DNA from: JAPLNB01 sp964451955 | Lineage (GTDB): Bacteria; Planctomycetota; Phycisphaerae; Tepidisphaerales; Tepidisphaeraceae | Direction of reading: 5' to 3' | Length of the DNA stretch: 64,000 bases | Assembly (NCBI GenBank): GCA_964451955.1 | Contig: CAYVKG010000005.1 | Coordinates: forward strand, 1 to 64,000 | Shown: piece after piece, positions 16,855 to 25,896 of the stretch | Layout: each line of letters opens with the position of its first letter | How positions within the stretch are numbered: position 1 is the first letter of the stretch | Program-made: the position numbers and the translations under genes | The notes under the pieces: model-generated | What the model was told of the DNA's origin: nothing | Databases searched by the model: none | Seen by the model: only the letters and a program-made list of their open reading frames with translations

Positions 16855-17694
16855 ATGTCGTTGCCGCTGATTGACTCGCGCCGGACCATTTCGCACGGGG
16901 ACTTTCTGAGGCAGTTTGCCCAGGCCGAGGAGCGATGGACGGAACACCTTGGCGAAGGATGCGTGTTGGAGGTCGGGACAGCGTACAGCAACCCGCGTTT
17001 AGGTGGGGTTTTTGAAGCGAACAACATTCGGCAGGTGTGCTTGCCGGAGGGAGTGGACCCCGGCGCGGCGTTCGAGATGGTTATGGCGCATTATCAGGAG
17101 CGAAAGGCGAGATGCGCGTATTGGGTGATGAGCGCGAGTGGTCCGGAGTCGGCGGTGAGGCCGATGGCGGAGTTTTTGGTTGGGAGAGGATACCGTGGGC
17201 ATCCTGCCGACGTGATGCTATGGACGGGAGTGCGGGGGTCGGCGGTTTCTGAAGCGGGCGCTTTGACGATCATTCCTGCGCGGGCGAGTTTTCGGCATGT
17301 TCGGGTGTTGGCGGAGGATTTGGCGCGTGAGTGGAAGGAGCCGCAACTTGCGGAAGCGTTCATGTTGCATCTGGACGATCCGCACTGGGATGCGCTATTG
17401 GCGTTGCGCGATGGCGAGGCGGCGGGGTACATTGGCGTGCTTGGTTTAGGGGAGGTTGGCCGGATAGACCAGTTGTATGTTGCGGAGCGATTTCGCGGTC
17501 GGGGGGTGGGGCGGACAATGCTTTCGCGGGTGCTGGAGATTTGCGCGCGTTCACTGTTCCGGCACGTGATGGTGTCATTTTCTCCGGATAGCGTGGGTGC
17601 CGTCGATTTGTATAGGAATGCCGGTTTCGAGCGGATTGGCCAGACGATGGCCTATGTTTTGCCGAATCTGCGGATGCGGGCAGGCGTTGTGTGA
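16855..17694 (+). CDS. GNAT family N-acetyltransferase
   Basis: A 279-residue protein whose C-terminal half (about 150-265) is a GNAT acetyl-CoA-binding fold with the motif RFRGRGVGRTM and the following DLYRNAGFERIG strand. The N-terminal half is a degenerate GNAT-like region with no clear CoA loop, as in tandem-GNAT enzymes. The acceptor is unknown. The ATG at 16855 was chosen from the MSLPLIDSRR start; a nearby ATG at 16846 lies inside the -10 box. The promoter suggests a leaderless transcript. It diverges from the isomerase gene across 64 bases. Confidence 0.8.
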   Translation: MSLPLIDSRRTISHGDFLRQFAQAEERWTEHLGEGCVLEVGTAYSNPRLGGVFEANNIRQVCLPEGVDPGAAFEMVMAHYQERKARCAYWVMSASGPESAVRPMAEFLVGRGYRGHPADVMLWTGVRGSAVSEAGALTIIPARASFRHVRVLAEDLAREWKEPQLAEAFMLHLDDPHWDALLALRDGEAAGYIGVLGLGEVGRIDQLYVAERFRGRGVGRTMLSRVLEICARSLFRHVMVSFSPDSVGAVDLYRNAGFERIGQTMAYVLPNLRMRAGVV

Positions 17695-17726
17695 ACGGGG
17701 CCTGCTAAAGGGAGGCAATTGGGGCG

Positions 17727-17758
17727 GGTCCGGTGTGAGGGATGCGGACCACAATTTT
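17727..17758 (+). terminator. Candidate intrinsic terminator after GNAT gene
   Basis: GGTCCG (17727-17732) and CGGACC (17745-17750) form a 6-bp stem with a 12-base loop, followed by ACAATTTT. It lies 33 bases past the stop. The T-tract is short, so confidence is moderate. Confidence 0.5.
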
Positions 17759-17854
17759 GGATGATGTTTGGGTATGGGTTTTCGGTTGACGGGTAACGTC
17801 ATGAAGGCGTGCACCATATAATAGTGTGGCCAGGAGAGATGTTTTTTTCGGGGG

Positions 17855-17914
17855 GAAAAAAAGACCCCGTAGGCGTGGGTGAGACCTACGGGGCAAGGAG
17901 GGGAGAAACACTTC
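17855..17914 (-). ncRNA. Candidate small RNA with C/U-rich 5' region and intrinsic terminator
   Basis: On the minus strand a perfect TATAAT (17926-17921) would start a transcript near 17914. About 20 bases later comes an unpaired C/U-rich stretch, CTCCCCTCCTTG, complementary to Shine-Dalgarno-like purine runs. Then a perfect 9-bp stem, CCCCGTAGG / CCTACGGGG (17893-17885 with 17873-17865), ends in TCTTTTTTT. The whole is about 60 bases. The -35 region is poor. No start codon or coding frame fits. Alternatively this is only a distant terminator for accC, whose stop lies 375 bases upstream. Confidence 0.5.
17856..17893 (-). terminator. Strong intrinsic terminator (minus strand)
   Basis: A 9-bp perfect GC-rich stem with an 11-base loop, followed on the minus strand by T-C and seven T. 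It ends the candidate small RNA and could also stop read-through from pepQ-accB-accC. Confidence 0.8.
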
Positions 17915-18267
17915 GCACCGATTATACGATGCTTCTATAATTAGGTTCGGCAAAGGCGCATCATTTTCTCCATTTTTTCATTGGACAAAGTGAAAGTGCG
18001 TAATTTGCACCACTAATTCGGAGCTCATCCATATGGTGTCGGGGGGTGGCTCAATTGGGGCGGAAGTCTGCCGTGTGAGCATTACTTATTTTTTATGAGA
18101 TGGTTATGATCGAGCAGAGGCCCGAGTATGCTGGTCCTAGGTGACGTGTTTTTGGAGAAGGAAGCATAGCGAGCGGGCTCGGCGAATACAGCGATGGGGA
18201 ATGAGGAACTGAGTCAGGAACAGCATGGCATGAACGGATGGGTTTGTTGAGCCAGACGGGGGGGTAG

Positions 18268-19614
<1,347 letters not shown>

Positions 19615-19672
19615 AGTTGGTACTTATCAGGGATGAGTTATCGTCTATCGTCAGGGCAGGGAATTGTGGCGG

Positions 19673-20200
19673 CTATGCGGGTTTAACGAGGAACAGCGTC
19701 TGGCCGAATTCGACTGCCTGCCCATTCTGGACGAGTATTTTGGCGATGGTGCCGCGGCATTCGGCCTTAATATTGTTGAAGACCTTCATAGCTTCGATGA
19801 CGCAGACGTCGGTGTCTTCGTCAACGACGGTGCCGACGGAGACAAAGGGTTTGGCGTCCGGACTCGGGGCGGCATAGAAGGTGCCGACCATGGGGCTGGC
19901 GATGGACTTGAGGTTGGCGTCCTCATCGCGCGCGTGCGGGACGGTGGTTGGGGCGGGTACTGGGGCAACGGTTGCGGGGGTCGTTGCGGTGAGAGGAGGG
20001 GTGGCGATGGGGACGGCGACGGTCGGGGCCCCGCGTTTCAGGATGACGCGTTGATTGCCATCTCGGAGGTCAACGGTGTTGAGGTCGTTAGCGGCCATGA
20101 GGCCGACGATCTGCTGCAGCAGTGCGACATCCATGGGGCTGCGCGGCAGGGGTTTGGAACGATGGGGCGACGTCTTTTTGACTGTTTTTTTCTCGCTCAA
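19673..20200 (-). CDS. accB: Biotin carboxyl carrier protein of acetyl-CoA carboxylase
   Basis: Carries biotin between the biotin carboxylase and carboxyltransferase. The C-terminal biotinyl domain has the modified Lys in CVIEAMKVFNNI. An Ala/Pro/Thr-rich linker precedes it. The N-terminal piece contains MDVALLQQIVGLMAANDL, where many family members start. Two starts are possible: TTG at 20200, 11 bases after pepQ with AAGGG about 8 bases upstream, adding a basic MSEKKTVKKTS tail; or ATG at 20134 without a Shine-Dalgarno. I chose the TTG with moderate confidence. Confidence 0.92.
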   Translation of the reverse strand: MSEKKTVKKTSPHRSKPLPRSPMDVALLQQIVGLMAANDLNTVDLRDGNQRVILKRGAPTVAVPIATPPLTATTPATVAPVPAPTTVPHARDEDANLKSIASPMVGTFYAAPSPDAKPFVSVGTVVDEDTDVCVIEAMKVFNNIKAECRGTIAKILVQNGQAVEFGQTLFLVKPA

Positions 20201-20211
20201 AGTGAAAGCCC

Positions 20212-21342
20212 TTATTCAATATGACAATCTTCCAGGGACTTGGGCAGTGAGGACAGCACTTCGCATCCGGAGTGGGTGATGAGGACGTCGTCCTCGATGC
20301 GGGCACCGATTTCGCCCGGGATGTAAATCCCAGGTTCGACGGTGACGACCATGCCGGGTCGGAGTTCATCCTCGCCGCCGCTCTTTCGCATGGAGGGCAG
20401 TTCGTGGATTTCGCGGCCGATCCCATGTCCAAGTCCATGGCCGAAAAAATCTCCGTACCCCGCCTTTTCGACAACATCGCGTGCGATTCGGTCGGCCTGA
20501 GTGCTCGTTATTCCGGGGCGCAGGAAACTGATTGCGGTCAACTGGGCGTCGAGGACGACGCGGTAGATCTCCTGTAGTTTGTCGCTAGCCTGGCCGATGA
20601 TCAGGGTTCTGGCCAGATCGGAACAGTACCCCTTGTAGGTTGCACCCCAGTCAAACAGCAAGGGCTGGTCGGGTCGGACCAGGGCTTCGCCAGGCTGATA
20701 ATGAGGCAAGGACGTTGCGCTGCCCGAAGCGACGATGGTCGAGAAGCTGGACTCGGATGCTCCGCGTGAGCGCAGTTCGAGGATGAGGAGGCCCGCCAGA
20801 TGGTTTTCGGTCAATCCCGGTTTTATCGCCGGGCGAACGGCGTTGTAGGCTTCTTCGGCGATGGCGATTGCTTTGCGAATCAGGTCGATCTCATGGTCGT
20901 CTTTGACTTTGCGGAGATTGACGATGACGTTTTCGAGTGGGACCAGTTCGACGGGCGGGTCGAATCGGCAGTCCGCGATGGCCCGTTCGAGGACCTTTAG
21001 CTGCCCATGGGTAATGCAGTTCACATCAAAGCCGATTCGCCTCGGTTTGATTTCGTGGACTGCCTGGATGACTGCGTCGGCCATGGAGCCATTGCGAAGC
21101 AGGAGGCTGAGCCAGCCTGCCTCGCCGAGCGCCAGTTGGTGGTAGCGGAAGTCGGTGATGAGATGGAAGCTCTTGGCGGAGATGAGGCCGACGGACTCTT
21201 CCCCATTGAAGTTTGTGAGATAAGCAAGGTCTGCCGGGTGAGTTACAAGAAATCCGTCGAGTTGCAGTTCTTTCAGGGCATTGCGCAGGGCCCTATGCCG
21301 GACCTTGAGATATGCCTTGGCTTTGCTGACAACGGGGATCAT
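20212..21342 (-). CDS. pepQ: M24 family aminopeptidase P (Xaa-Pro peptidase)
   Basis: A 376-residue creatinase/prolidase-fold peptidase removing N-terminal residues before proline. The N-terminal domain is followed by the pita-bread domain. Its five metal ligands are in order: Asp in FDWGA, Asp in CSDLART, His in GHGLGHGIG, Glu in VEPGIYI and Glu in ARIEDDVLI. GGAAGA lies just before the ATG at 21342. It heads the pepQ-accB-accC group. In many bacteria efp lies between this gene and accB; efp is missing here. Confidence 0.92.
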   Translation of the reverse strand: MIPVVSKAKAYLKVRHRALRNALKELQLDGFLVTHPADLAYLTNFNGEESVGLISAKSFHLITDFRYHQLALGEAGWLSLLLRNGSMADAVIQAVHEIKPRRIGFDVNCITHGQLKVLERAIADCRFDPPVELVPLENVIVNLRKVKDDHEIDLIRKAIAIAEEAYNAVRPAIKPGLTENHLAGLLILELRSRGASESSFSTIVASGSATSLPHYQPGEALVRPDQPLLFDWGATYKGYCSDLARTLIIGQASDKLQEIYRVVLDAQLTAISFLRPGITSTQADRIARDVVEKAGYGDFFGHGLGHGIGREIHELPSMRKSGGEDELRPGMVVTVEPGIYIPGEIGARIEDDVLITHSGCEVLSSLPKSLEDCHIE

Positions 21343-21684
21343 ATTCTTCCGGGTATTGCCGACAACGCTGTCCGGGTTCTACACAGCACACCTGATCTTG
21401 GATGCCGACGGGGCGGTCGAATCCAACCCTCAGCCCATGTTGGAGGATCCGAGAGTGATCGCAGGATATCGGGGGGCAGCCGATGCTGTCAACCGAGCCG
21501 GCGGCGGCACTGGAGCGGGTCATGGCATTTATTTGATAATGTGAGGGTCGATGGCGAATAGCCGGCGCCAGGCGGGCATGTTCGGTCAGTGACGGGGGAT
21601 TCCAGAAATGGCGGAGCTTTGGAATTGACGGATCGGGAGGCCTCGTGCACAAAGGACGCTGCGGGAGCAGAATGGGCAGGTCAT
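21343..21684. other. Divergent intergenic region upstream of pepQ
   Basis: 342 bases between divergent pepQ and the DUF3592 gene. The DUF3592 frame is open from a GTG at 21589, but coding content before 21685 is doubtful. No convincing promoter, repeat or RNA was found. Confidence 0.45.
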
Positions 21685-23418
21685 ATGGGTTTACCGGTGT
21701 CAGCGAATGCGGGAGTAAACAGAGGGGGCCCAGGCGGCAGGATTGCGGCAAGCGTTTTTCTGTTGTTTTTCTTGGGAATGGGGCTGATGTTCACGGGTTT
21801 GCTTGGGCGGGAGGTTTGGAGGAAGGCCGGGGTCTATCGTTGGCCGAGTGTCCGGTGTCAGCTAGTGGAAAGCGAGGTTGCCCGTGAGGAGAAGGGTGAC
21901 GGCAACTACTTCTGGAAGGTCAGATACGAGTATGAAGTGGGGGGGATAAGGCATCAGGGGACACAATATCGGCGGAATTACCGCGGATCGTCGGACTATA
22001 GCGAAGCGTTGCGTTTGGCGCTTCGGCATCCTGTTGAGGCGACAGCCACCTGCTTTGTTGATCCTGGGAATGCCAGCGAAGCGGTCTTGGAGCGTGAGGG
22101 GTTTTGGGAGGGTCTTTTCATCCTGATTCCGCTGATCTTTGTGGGGGTTGGTGCGGGAGGGATCTATTTCACATGGTGGCCTCCTCGGTCGGGGCGGGAG
22201 TCTGAAGATGCGCGGATGCCGGTGTCGGATGGGGTGAGGCGGATGAGGAACAGGGGGGTGGGATGTTTGTTTGCGGTGTTCTTTCTGGTGGGATGCGGGG
22301 CGACGATCGGGCTGTTTGTGGTGCCGGTGATCCGGGTTTTGTCGGCCCGGTTGTGGCCGGCGGTGCCGTGCCGGGTGGTTTCGAGTTCGTTGCGAAGTCA
22401 CAGCGGAGAGGGGACGACCTACAGTGTTGACATTCTGTACCGGTACGAGGTTGGGGGGCGAGAGTACCAGTCGAACCGGTACAATTTCATGGGCGGATCG
22501 ACGAGTGGTCGGAGCGGCAAACAGGAGATCGTGAAACGGCACAAGCCGGGGATGAGGACGGTGTGCTATGTGGACCCATCGGACCCTACGCTGGCGGTTC
22601 TCAATCGCGGATTGACGGCAGACATGCTGTTTGGGCTGATTCCGTTGGCATTTGTTGCGGTTGGTGGAGGCGGGCTGTGGTACTTGCGCAAAGGAAGGCG
22701 GGAAAGGACAGTGGCAGAAGGTCATTTGCAGAAGTGGTTGCCCAAGGTGAAGGGCAAGCCGGTGGACGTGCGAGCGGCTGCGACCGGGTCGGTTCCGCTG
22801 GAGTTGAAGGCTTCGATGGGGCCTGGGGTGAAGCTGCTGTTGGCGGTGGCGGTGGCGGTGTTCTGGAACGGGATCGTTTCGGTGTTTGCCGCCCAGATGG
22901 TTCAGAGTTGGGTTCGCGGCCGGCCTGACTGGTGTCTGACTTTGTTCCTGATTCCTTTCGAGATCGTCGGGGTTGGAATGATTGGGTATGTGGTTTATGC
23001 GTTTCTGGCGTTTTTCAATCCGCGGGTGACGCTGGTGGTCAGCCGGGGGAGCGTCTGTCTGGGGCAGTCGGTGACAGTGGCGTGGCGGATTTCGGGTGGG
23101 CATCAACGGATTGCACGACTTCGGCTGTGGCTGATGGGGCGTGAGGAGGCGACGTACCAGCGTGGCACGAGCACAACAACGGACAAGTCCACGTTCGCCA
23201 AGATACCGATTGTGGATGCGGTTGCGGATCAGATCGCGCAGGGCAAGGCTGTGGTTCAGGTTCCGTTGCAGACGATGCATTCGCTGGATGTTCCGAACAA
23301 CAGGCTGGTTTGGGTGATTTGTGTTGAGGGTGAGATTCCGAAGTGGCCAGACATCAAGCAGGAATATCCGATCGTCGTTTTGCCAGCGGAAATGAGGGAG
23401 GAGGGAGGATCATGCTAG
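21685..23418 (+). CDS. DUF3592 membrane protein with arrestin-like C-terminal domain
   Basis: A 577-residue protein with two tandem DUF3592-like units. Each has a membrane helix, a soluble segment ending in a CYVDP/CFVDP-type motif (TCFVDPGNAS near residue 130, VCYVDPSDPT near 295), then another helix. A third membrane section (about 380-445) leads to a beta-rich, arrestin-like C-terminal domain. The function of DUF3592 is not known. The ATG at 21685 is preferred over a GTG at 21589 for its AGG-containing leader and because the extra 32 residues look non-coding. It overlaps the next gene by 7 bases. Confidence 0.75.
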   Translation: MGLPVSANAGVNRGGPGGRIAASVFLLFFLGMGLMFTGLLGREVWRKAGVYRWPSVRCQLVESEVAREEKGDGNYFWKVRYEYEVGGIRHQGTQYRRNYRGSSDYSEALRLALRHPVEATATCFVDPGNASEAVLEREGFWEGLFILIPLIFVGVGAGGIYFTWWPPRSGRESEDARMPVSDGVRRMRNRGVGCLFAVFFLVGCGATIGLFVVPVIRVLSARLWPAVPCRVVSSSLRSHSGEGTTYSVDILYRYEVGGREYQSNRYNFMGGSTSGRSGKQEIVKRHKPGMRTVCYVDPSDPTLAVLNRGLTADMLFGLIPLAFVAVGGGGLWYLRKGRRERTVAEGHLQKWLPKVKGKPVDVRAAATGSVPLELKASMGPGVKLLLAVAVAVFWNGIVSVFAAQMVQSWVRGRPDWCLTLFLIPFEIVGVGMIGYVVYAFLAFFNPRVTLVVSRGSVCLGQSVTVAWRISGGHQRIARLRLWLMGREEATYQRGTSTTTDKSTFAKIPIVDAVADQIAQGKAVVQVPLQTMHSLDVPNNRLVWVICVEGEIPKWPDIKQEYPIVVLPAEMREEGGSC

Positions 23419-23777
23419 CGATTCACATCACGGGTGGTTCGACGGCGTTTCGACCCGGGGAGGCTTTGAGGGGGGAAGTATCCTGGAGGCTTGATGATGC
23501 CGCGGAGAGGGTGGAGCTTCGCCTGTTCTGGCGTACCAAAGGCAAGGGCACGCCGGAGAGTGAGGTAGCCGAGGTGGTCAGCTTTGACAAGCCGCTGATG
23601 GAGGAGAGGCGGTCGTTTGAGATGGTTGTTCCTGCCGGGCCGTACAGTTTCTCGGGGAAGCTGATTTCGCTGGTATGGGGGCTTGAGCTGGTCGTCGGTT
23701 CTGGCCGAGTGAGCTGTTTGGAGGAGATTGTGATTTCGGCGACAGGTCAGGAGGTTGAATTGGGCGTGGTGTCCTGA
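23412..23777 (+). CDS. Small arrestin/SpoOM-like beta-sandwich protein
   Basis: A 121-residue protein starting MLAIHITGGSTAFRPGEALRG. The pattern of a beta-sandwich with a G-x-V-W-R-L core resembles arrestin N-domain or SpoOM-like folds. Its start overlaps the end of the DUF3592 gene and has a strong GGGAGGA leader. It looks like a detached copy of the type of domain that ends the upstream protein, so the two probably form one complex. Function unknown. Confidence 0.7.
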   Translation: MLAIHITGGSTAFRPGEALRGEVSWRLDDAAERVELRLFWRTKGKGTPESEVAEVVSFDKPLMEERRSFEMVVPAGPYSFSGKLISLVWGLELVVGSGRVSCLEEIVISATGQEVELGVVS

Positions 23778-23825
23778 TCTGAGGGGGGGGCGACTGCGAT
23801 TGATGGCGGGGAAGAAGCTGGTCGG

Positions 23826-23909
23826 CTAAGAAAAGAGACCGGTGCTCGCCGTAACACCGGCCTCTCAATTCAGGCTGCCCGGCCAAAAGGCCGGAGACCC
23901 ACAGCCTCG
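23826..23909 (-). ncRNA. Candidate small RNA with FliA (sigma-28)-type promoter
   Basis: Antisense to the neighbouring genes. Just inside the expected start, AGGCTG / CAGCCT (23907-23902 with 23877-23872) encloses CCGGCC-TTTT-GGCCGG (23894-23879) and a 7-base internal loop. After GAATT comes a second hairpin, GAGA-CC-GGCCGGTG type (23866-23855 with 23844-23835), then TTTTCTT, a good intrinsic terminator. Upstream is GCCGATAA. No minus-strand gene could need this terminator, which argues for an independent RNA of about 84 bases. Read on the plus strand it could instead be a structured leader before dapL, but the dapL promoter lies downstream of it. Confidence 0.55.
23835..23866 (-). terminator. 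Intrinsic terminator of the candidate small RNA
   Basis: A 10-bp stem with a 2-base bulge and 10-base loop, followed on the minus strand by TTTTCTT. Confidence 0.6.
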
Positions 23910-23915
23910 CCAGTT

Positions 23916-23943
23916 TTATCGGCCGTGTTTGAAACAATCTTTA
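23916..23943 (-). promoter_or_regulatory. Sigma-28-like promoter for the candidate small RNA
   Basis: The minus strand reads TAAA (23943-23940), 16 bases, then GCCGATAA (23923-23916). The -10 matches the FliA consensus at all eight positions; the spacing is one base longer than the usual 15. The predicted start near 23909 falls just before the first hairpin. Confidence 0.5.
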
Positions 23944-24019
23944 ACCATATTCGTGAGGCGTTGCGGACACGATGGGGTAGGCGGAGGATCTGGCGAGTTC
24001 ACGGTGCTGCTGTTTGGCG

Positions 24020-24048
24020 TTGACCGCGCCTTGGGTCGCTCTTAGAAT
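24020..24048 (+). promoter_or_regulatory. Sigma-70-type promoter of dapL
   Basis: TTGACC (24020-24025), a 17-base spacer and TAGAAT (24043-24048). The predicted start near 24055 gives a leader of about 25 bases, with GAGGGTCAGG before the ATG. Confidence 0.7.
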
Positions 24049-24079
24049 CTCGCCCCTTGATGTTCCACGAGGGTCAGGC

Positions 24080-25327
24080 ATGAGTGAGACTTACATTCAG
24101 AATCTGTTTGCCGAGCGGATAGGCGGCAGGAACTACGGCAAGGGCACGGAGATATACAAGTTCGAGAAGATCAAGCGTGCGAAGCGTGCGGCTCTTGCGG
24201 CGAACCCTGGGGCGGAGCTGATTGATCTAGGAGTTGGGGAGCCTGACGAGATGGCGTTTCCGGAGTCGGTTGAAGCGTTATGCGAGGCTGCGCGGAAGCC
24301 GGAGAATCGGGGGTATGCGGACAACGGGGGTATGCCGTATCGGGAAGCGGCGGCGCGCTGGCTGAAGAACGTATGCGGAGTTGAGGGGATCGACCCGGTG
24401 GCGCAGGTCTGTCACTCGATTGGCTCGAAGGCGGCGTTGTCGATCCTGCCCACCTGTTTCATCAACCCGGGCGACGTGGTTTTGATGACGACGCCTGGAT
24501 ACCCGATTTTTGGAACCCATGCCAAGTATCTAGGCGGGCAGGTTCACAATCTTCCGTTGTTGGAGAAGAACGATTTTCTGCCTGATCTGGGCGATATTCC
24601 CGGGGAGATTCTCAAGCGGGCCAAGGTGCTGGTCATTAACTATCCGAACAATCCGACGGGCGCGTCGGCGACGCCGGCGTTTTTTGCGGAAGTGGTTCGT
24701 TTTGCGAGAGCGAACAATCTGATTGTGGTTCATGATGCGGCCTACGCGGCGCTTGTTTTTGAGGGTCGTCCGATGTCGATTCTGGCGGCGCCCGGCGCGA
24801 TGGAGGTGGCCGTCGAACTGCATTCGATGAGCAAGGCGTACAACATGACTGGCTGGCGGCTGGGATTTGTGGCGGGCAATTCGCAGATCGTTCGAGCGTA
24901 CGCGGATGTGAAAGACAACTGCGACTCGGGTCAGTTTCTGGCGATTCAGGAGGCATGTGCGATCAGCCTGGACCGTCCGGAGATTACTCGGAGGATTGCG
25001 GCGAAGTACGCTCGTCGCATGGAGGGTCTTGTCGCGGTGCTCAAATCGCTTGGTTTCAATGCTCGCAAACCCAAGGGTTCGTTTTTTCTCTATGTTCGGA
25101 TTCCGAAGTCGGCGATTGGGGCGGGCGGTCAGCGGATTGCATTTGACACGGCCGAGGCATTTTCGCAGTGGATGATTGCCGATCGGCTGATCAGCACGGT
25201 TCCGTGGGACGACGCGGGTGCTTATGTGAGGTTCAGTGTGACGTTTACGGCGAATGGTGAGCAAGCCGAGCGTCGGGTGCTCGATGAGATATGCCGGAGG
25301 CTCGCGGCGGCGCGATTCGAGTTCTAG
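24080..25327 (+). CDS. dapL: LL-diaminopimelate aminotransferase
   Basis: Fold-type I PLP enzyme that converts tetrahydrodipicolinate straight to LL-diaminopimelate for lysine and peptidoglycan synthesis, bypassing the DapD-C-E steps. The 415-residue protein starts MSETYIQNLFAERIGGRNYG, close to known DapL proteins. It has the GYPIFGTHAKYLGG and NYPNNPTGA segments, Asp in VVHDAAYAAL and the PLP-binding Lys in SMSKAYNMTGWRLGF. The DapL route is known in Chlamydiae and other PVC relatives. The start at 24080 has GAGGGTCAGG upstream. Confidence 0.92.
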   Translation: MSETYIQNLFAERIGGRNYGKGTEIYKFEKIKRAKRAALAANPGAELIDLGVGEPDEMAFPESVEALCEAARKPENRGYADNGGMPYREAAARWLKNVCGVEGIDPVAQVCHSIGSKAALSILPTCFINPGDVVLMTTPGYPIFGTHAKYLGGQVHNLPLLEKNDFLPDLGDIPGEILKRAKVLVINYPNNPTGASATPAFFAEVVRFARANNLIVVHDAAYAALVFEGRPMSILAAPGAMEVAVELHSMSKAYNMTGWRLGFVAGNSQIVRAYADVKDNCDSGQFLAIQEACAISLDRPEITRRIAAKYARRMEGLVAVLKSLGFNARKPKGSFFLYVRIPKSAIGAGGQRIAFDTAEAFSQWMIADRLISTVPWDDAGAYVRFSVTFTANGEQAERRVLDEICRRLAAARFEF

Positions 25328-25381
25328 TGGGCGTTTTGCGATGTCCCGACGGTCGGGTACGATGGCGTGTCCAGGAGAGTT

Positions 25382-25882
25382 ATGCGGAACAGCAACACGA
25401 TCGTCGCCTACATAGGGATTGGTTCGAACCTTGGGGAGCGTGAGACGAATCTGCGCAAGGCGATTGCGATGCTCGTGGAGACGCCCCATGTTGAGGTGCG
25501 TCGGATCTCGTCGTTTCTGGAGAATCCTGCGGTAGGGGGTGGCGAGGATACCCCGAGCTTTCTGAATGCGGCGGTGGAAGCGCAGGTTTCATCGATGACC
25601 GCGCAGACGCTTATGCGACGGTTGCTGGAAATTGAACAGGTGATGGGTCGGGTGCGGAGGGTGAAATGGGAGCCACGGCAGATTGATCTGGATCTGTTGT
25701 TGTTTGGTACGAGCATTATCAGTTCGGATTCGCTGATCGTTCCGCATCCGCTGATGCACGAGCGTCGTTTTGTTCTGGAACCGCTCGCGGAGATTGCTCC
25801 GAACGCGGTTCACCCGGTGCTGCAGGTGCGTATAGCGGACCTGCTGGCGACTCTGGTGAAGAGCCACGCGAACATGCGATGA
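25382..25882 (+). CDS. folK: 6-hydroxymethyl-7,8-dihydropterin pyrophosphokinase
   Basis: Transfers pyrophosphate from ATP to hydroxymethyl-dihydropterin in folate synthesis. The 166-residue protein has the family's GIGSNLGERETNL start, FLNAAVEA and the signature RVKWEPRQIDLDLLLFG. A good AGGAGAG precedes the ATG at 25382. panC follows immediately. Confidence 0.95.
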   Translation: MRNSNTIVAYIGIGSNLGERETNLRKAIAMLVETPHVEVRRISSFLENPAVGGGEDTPSFLNAAVEAQVSSMTAQTLMRRLLEIEQVMGRVRRVKWEPRQIDLDLLLFGTSIISSDSLIVPHPLMHERRFVLEPLAEIAPNAVHPVLQVRIADLLATLVKSHANMR

Positions 25883-25896
25883 AGATCGGAGCGTCG

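Larger units (their letters stand above)
17695..18267. other. Intergenic region between GNAT and accC genes
   Basis: Holds a plus-strand terminator candidate and the minus-strand small RNA with its terminator. The remaining part, about 17930-18267, is comparatively AT-rich and shows no convincing gene. Confidence 0.5.

Noticed and set aside
17705..17953. 82-residue minus-strand open frame
   Set aside because: It reads through the strong terminator hairpin and T-tract and has no start signal.
23835..23907. Riboswitch on the plus strand controlling dapL
   Set aside because: The dapL promoter at 24020-24048 lies downstream of the structure, and the T-tract and promoter order fit the minus strand better. 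No known riboswitch core was recognised.
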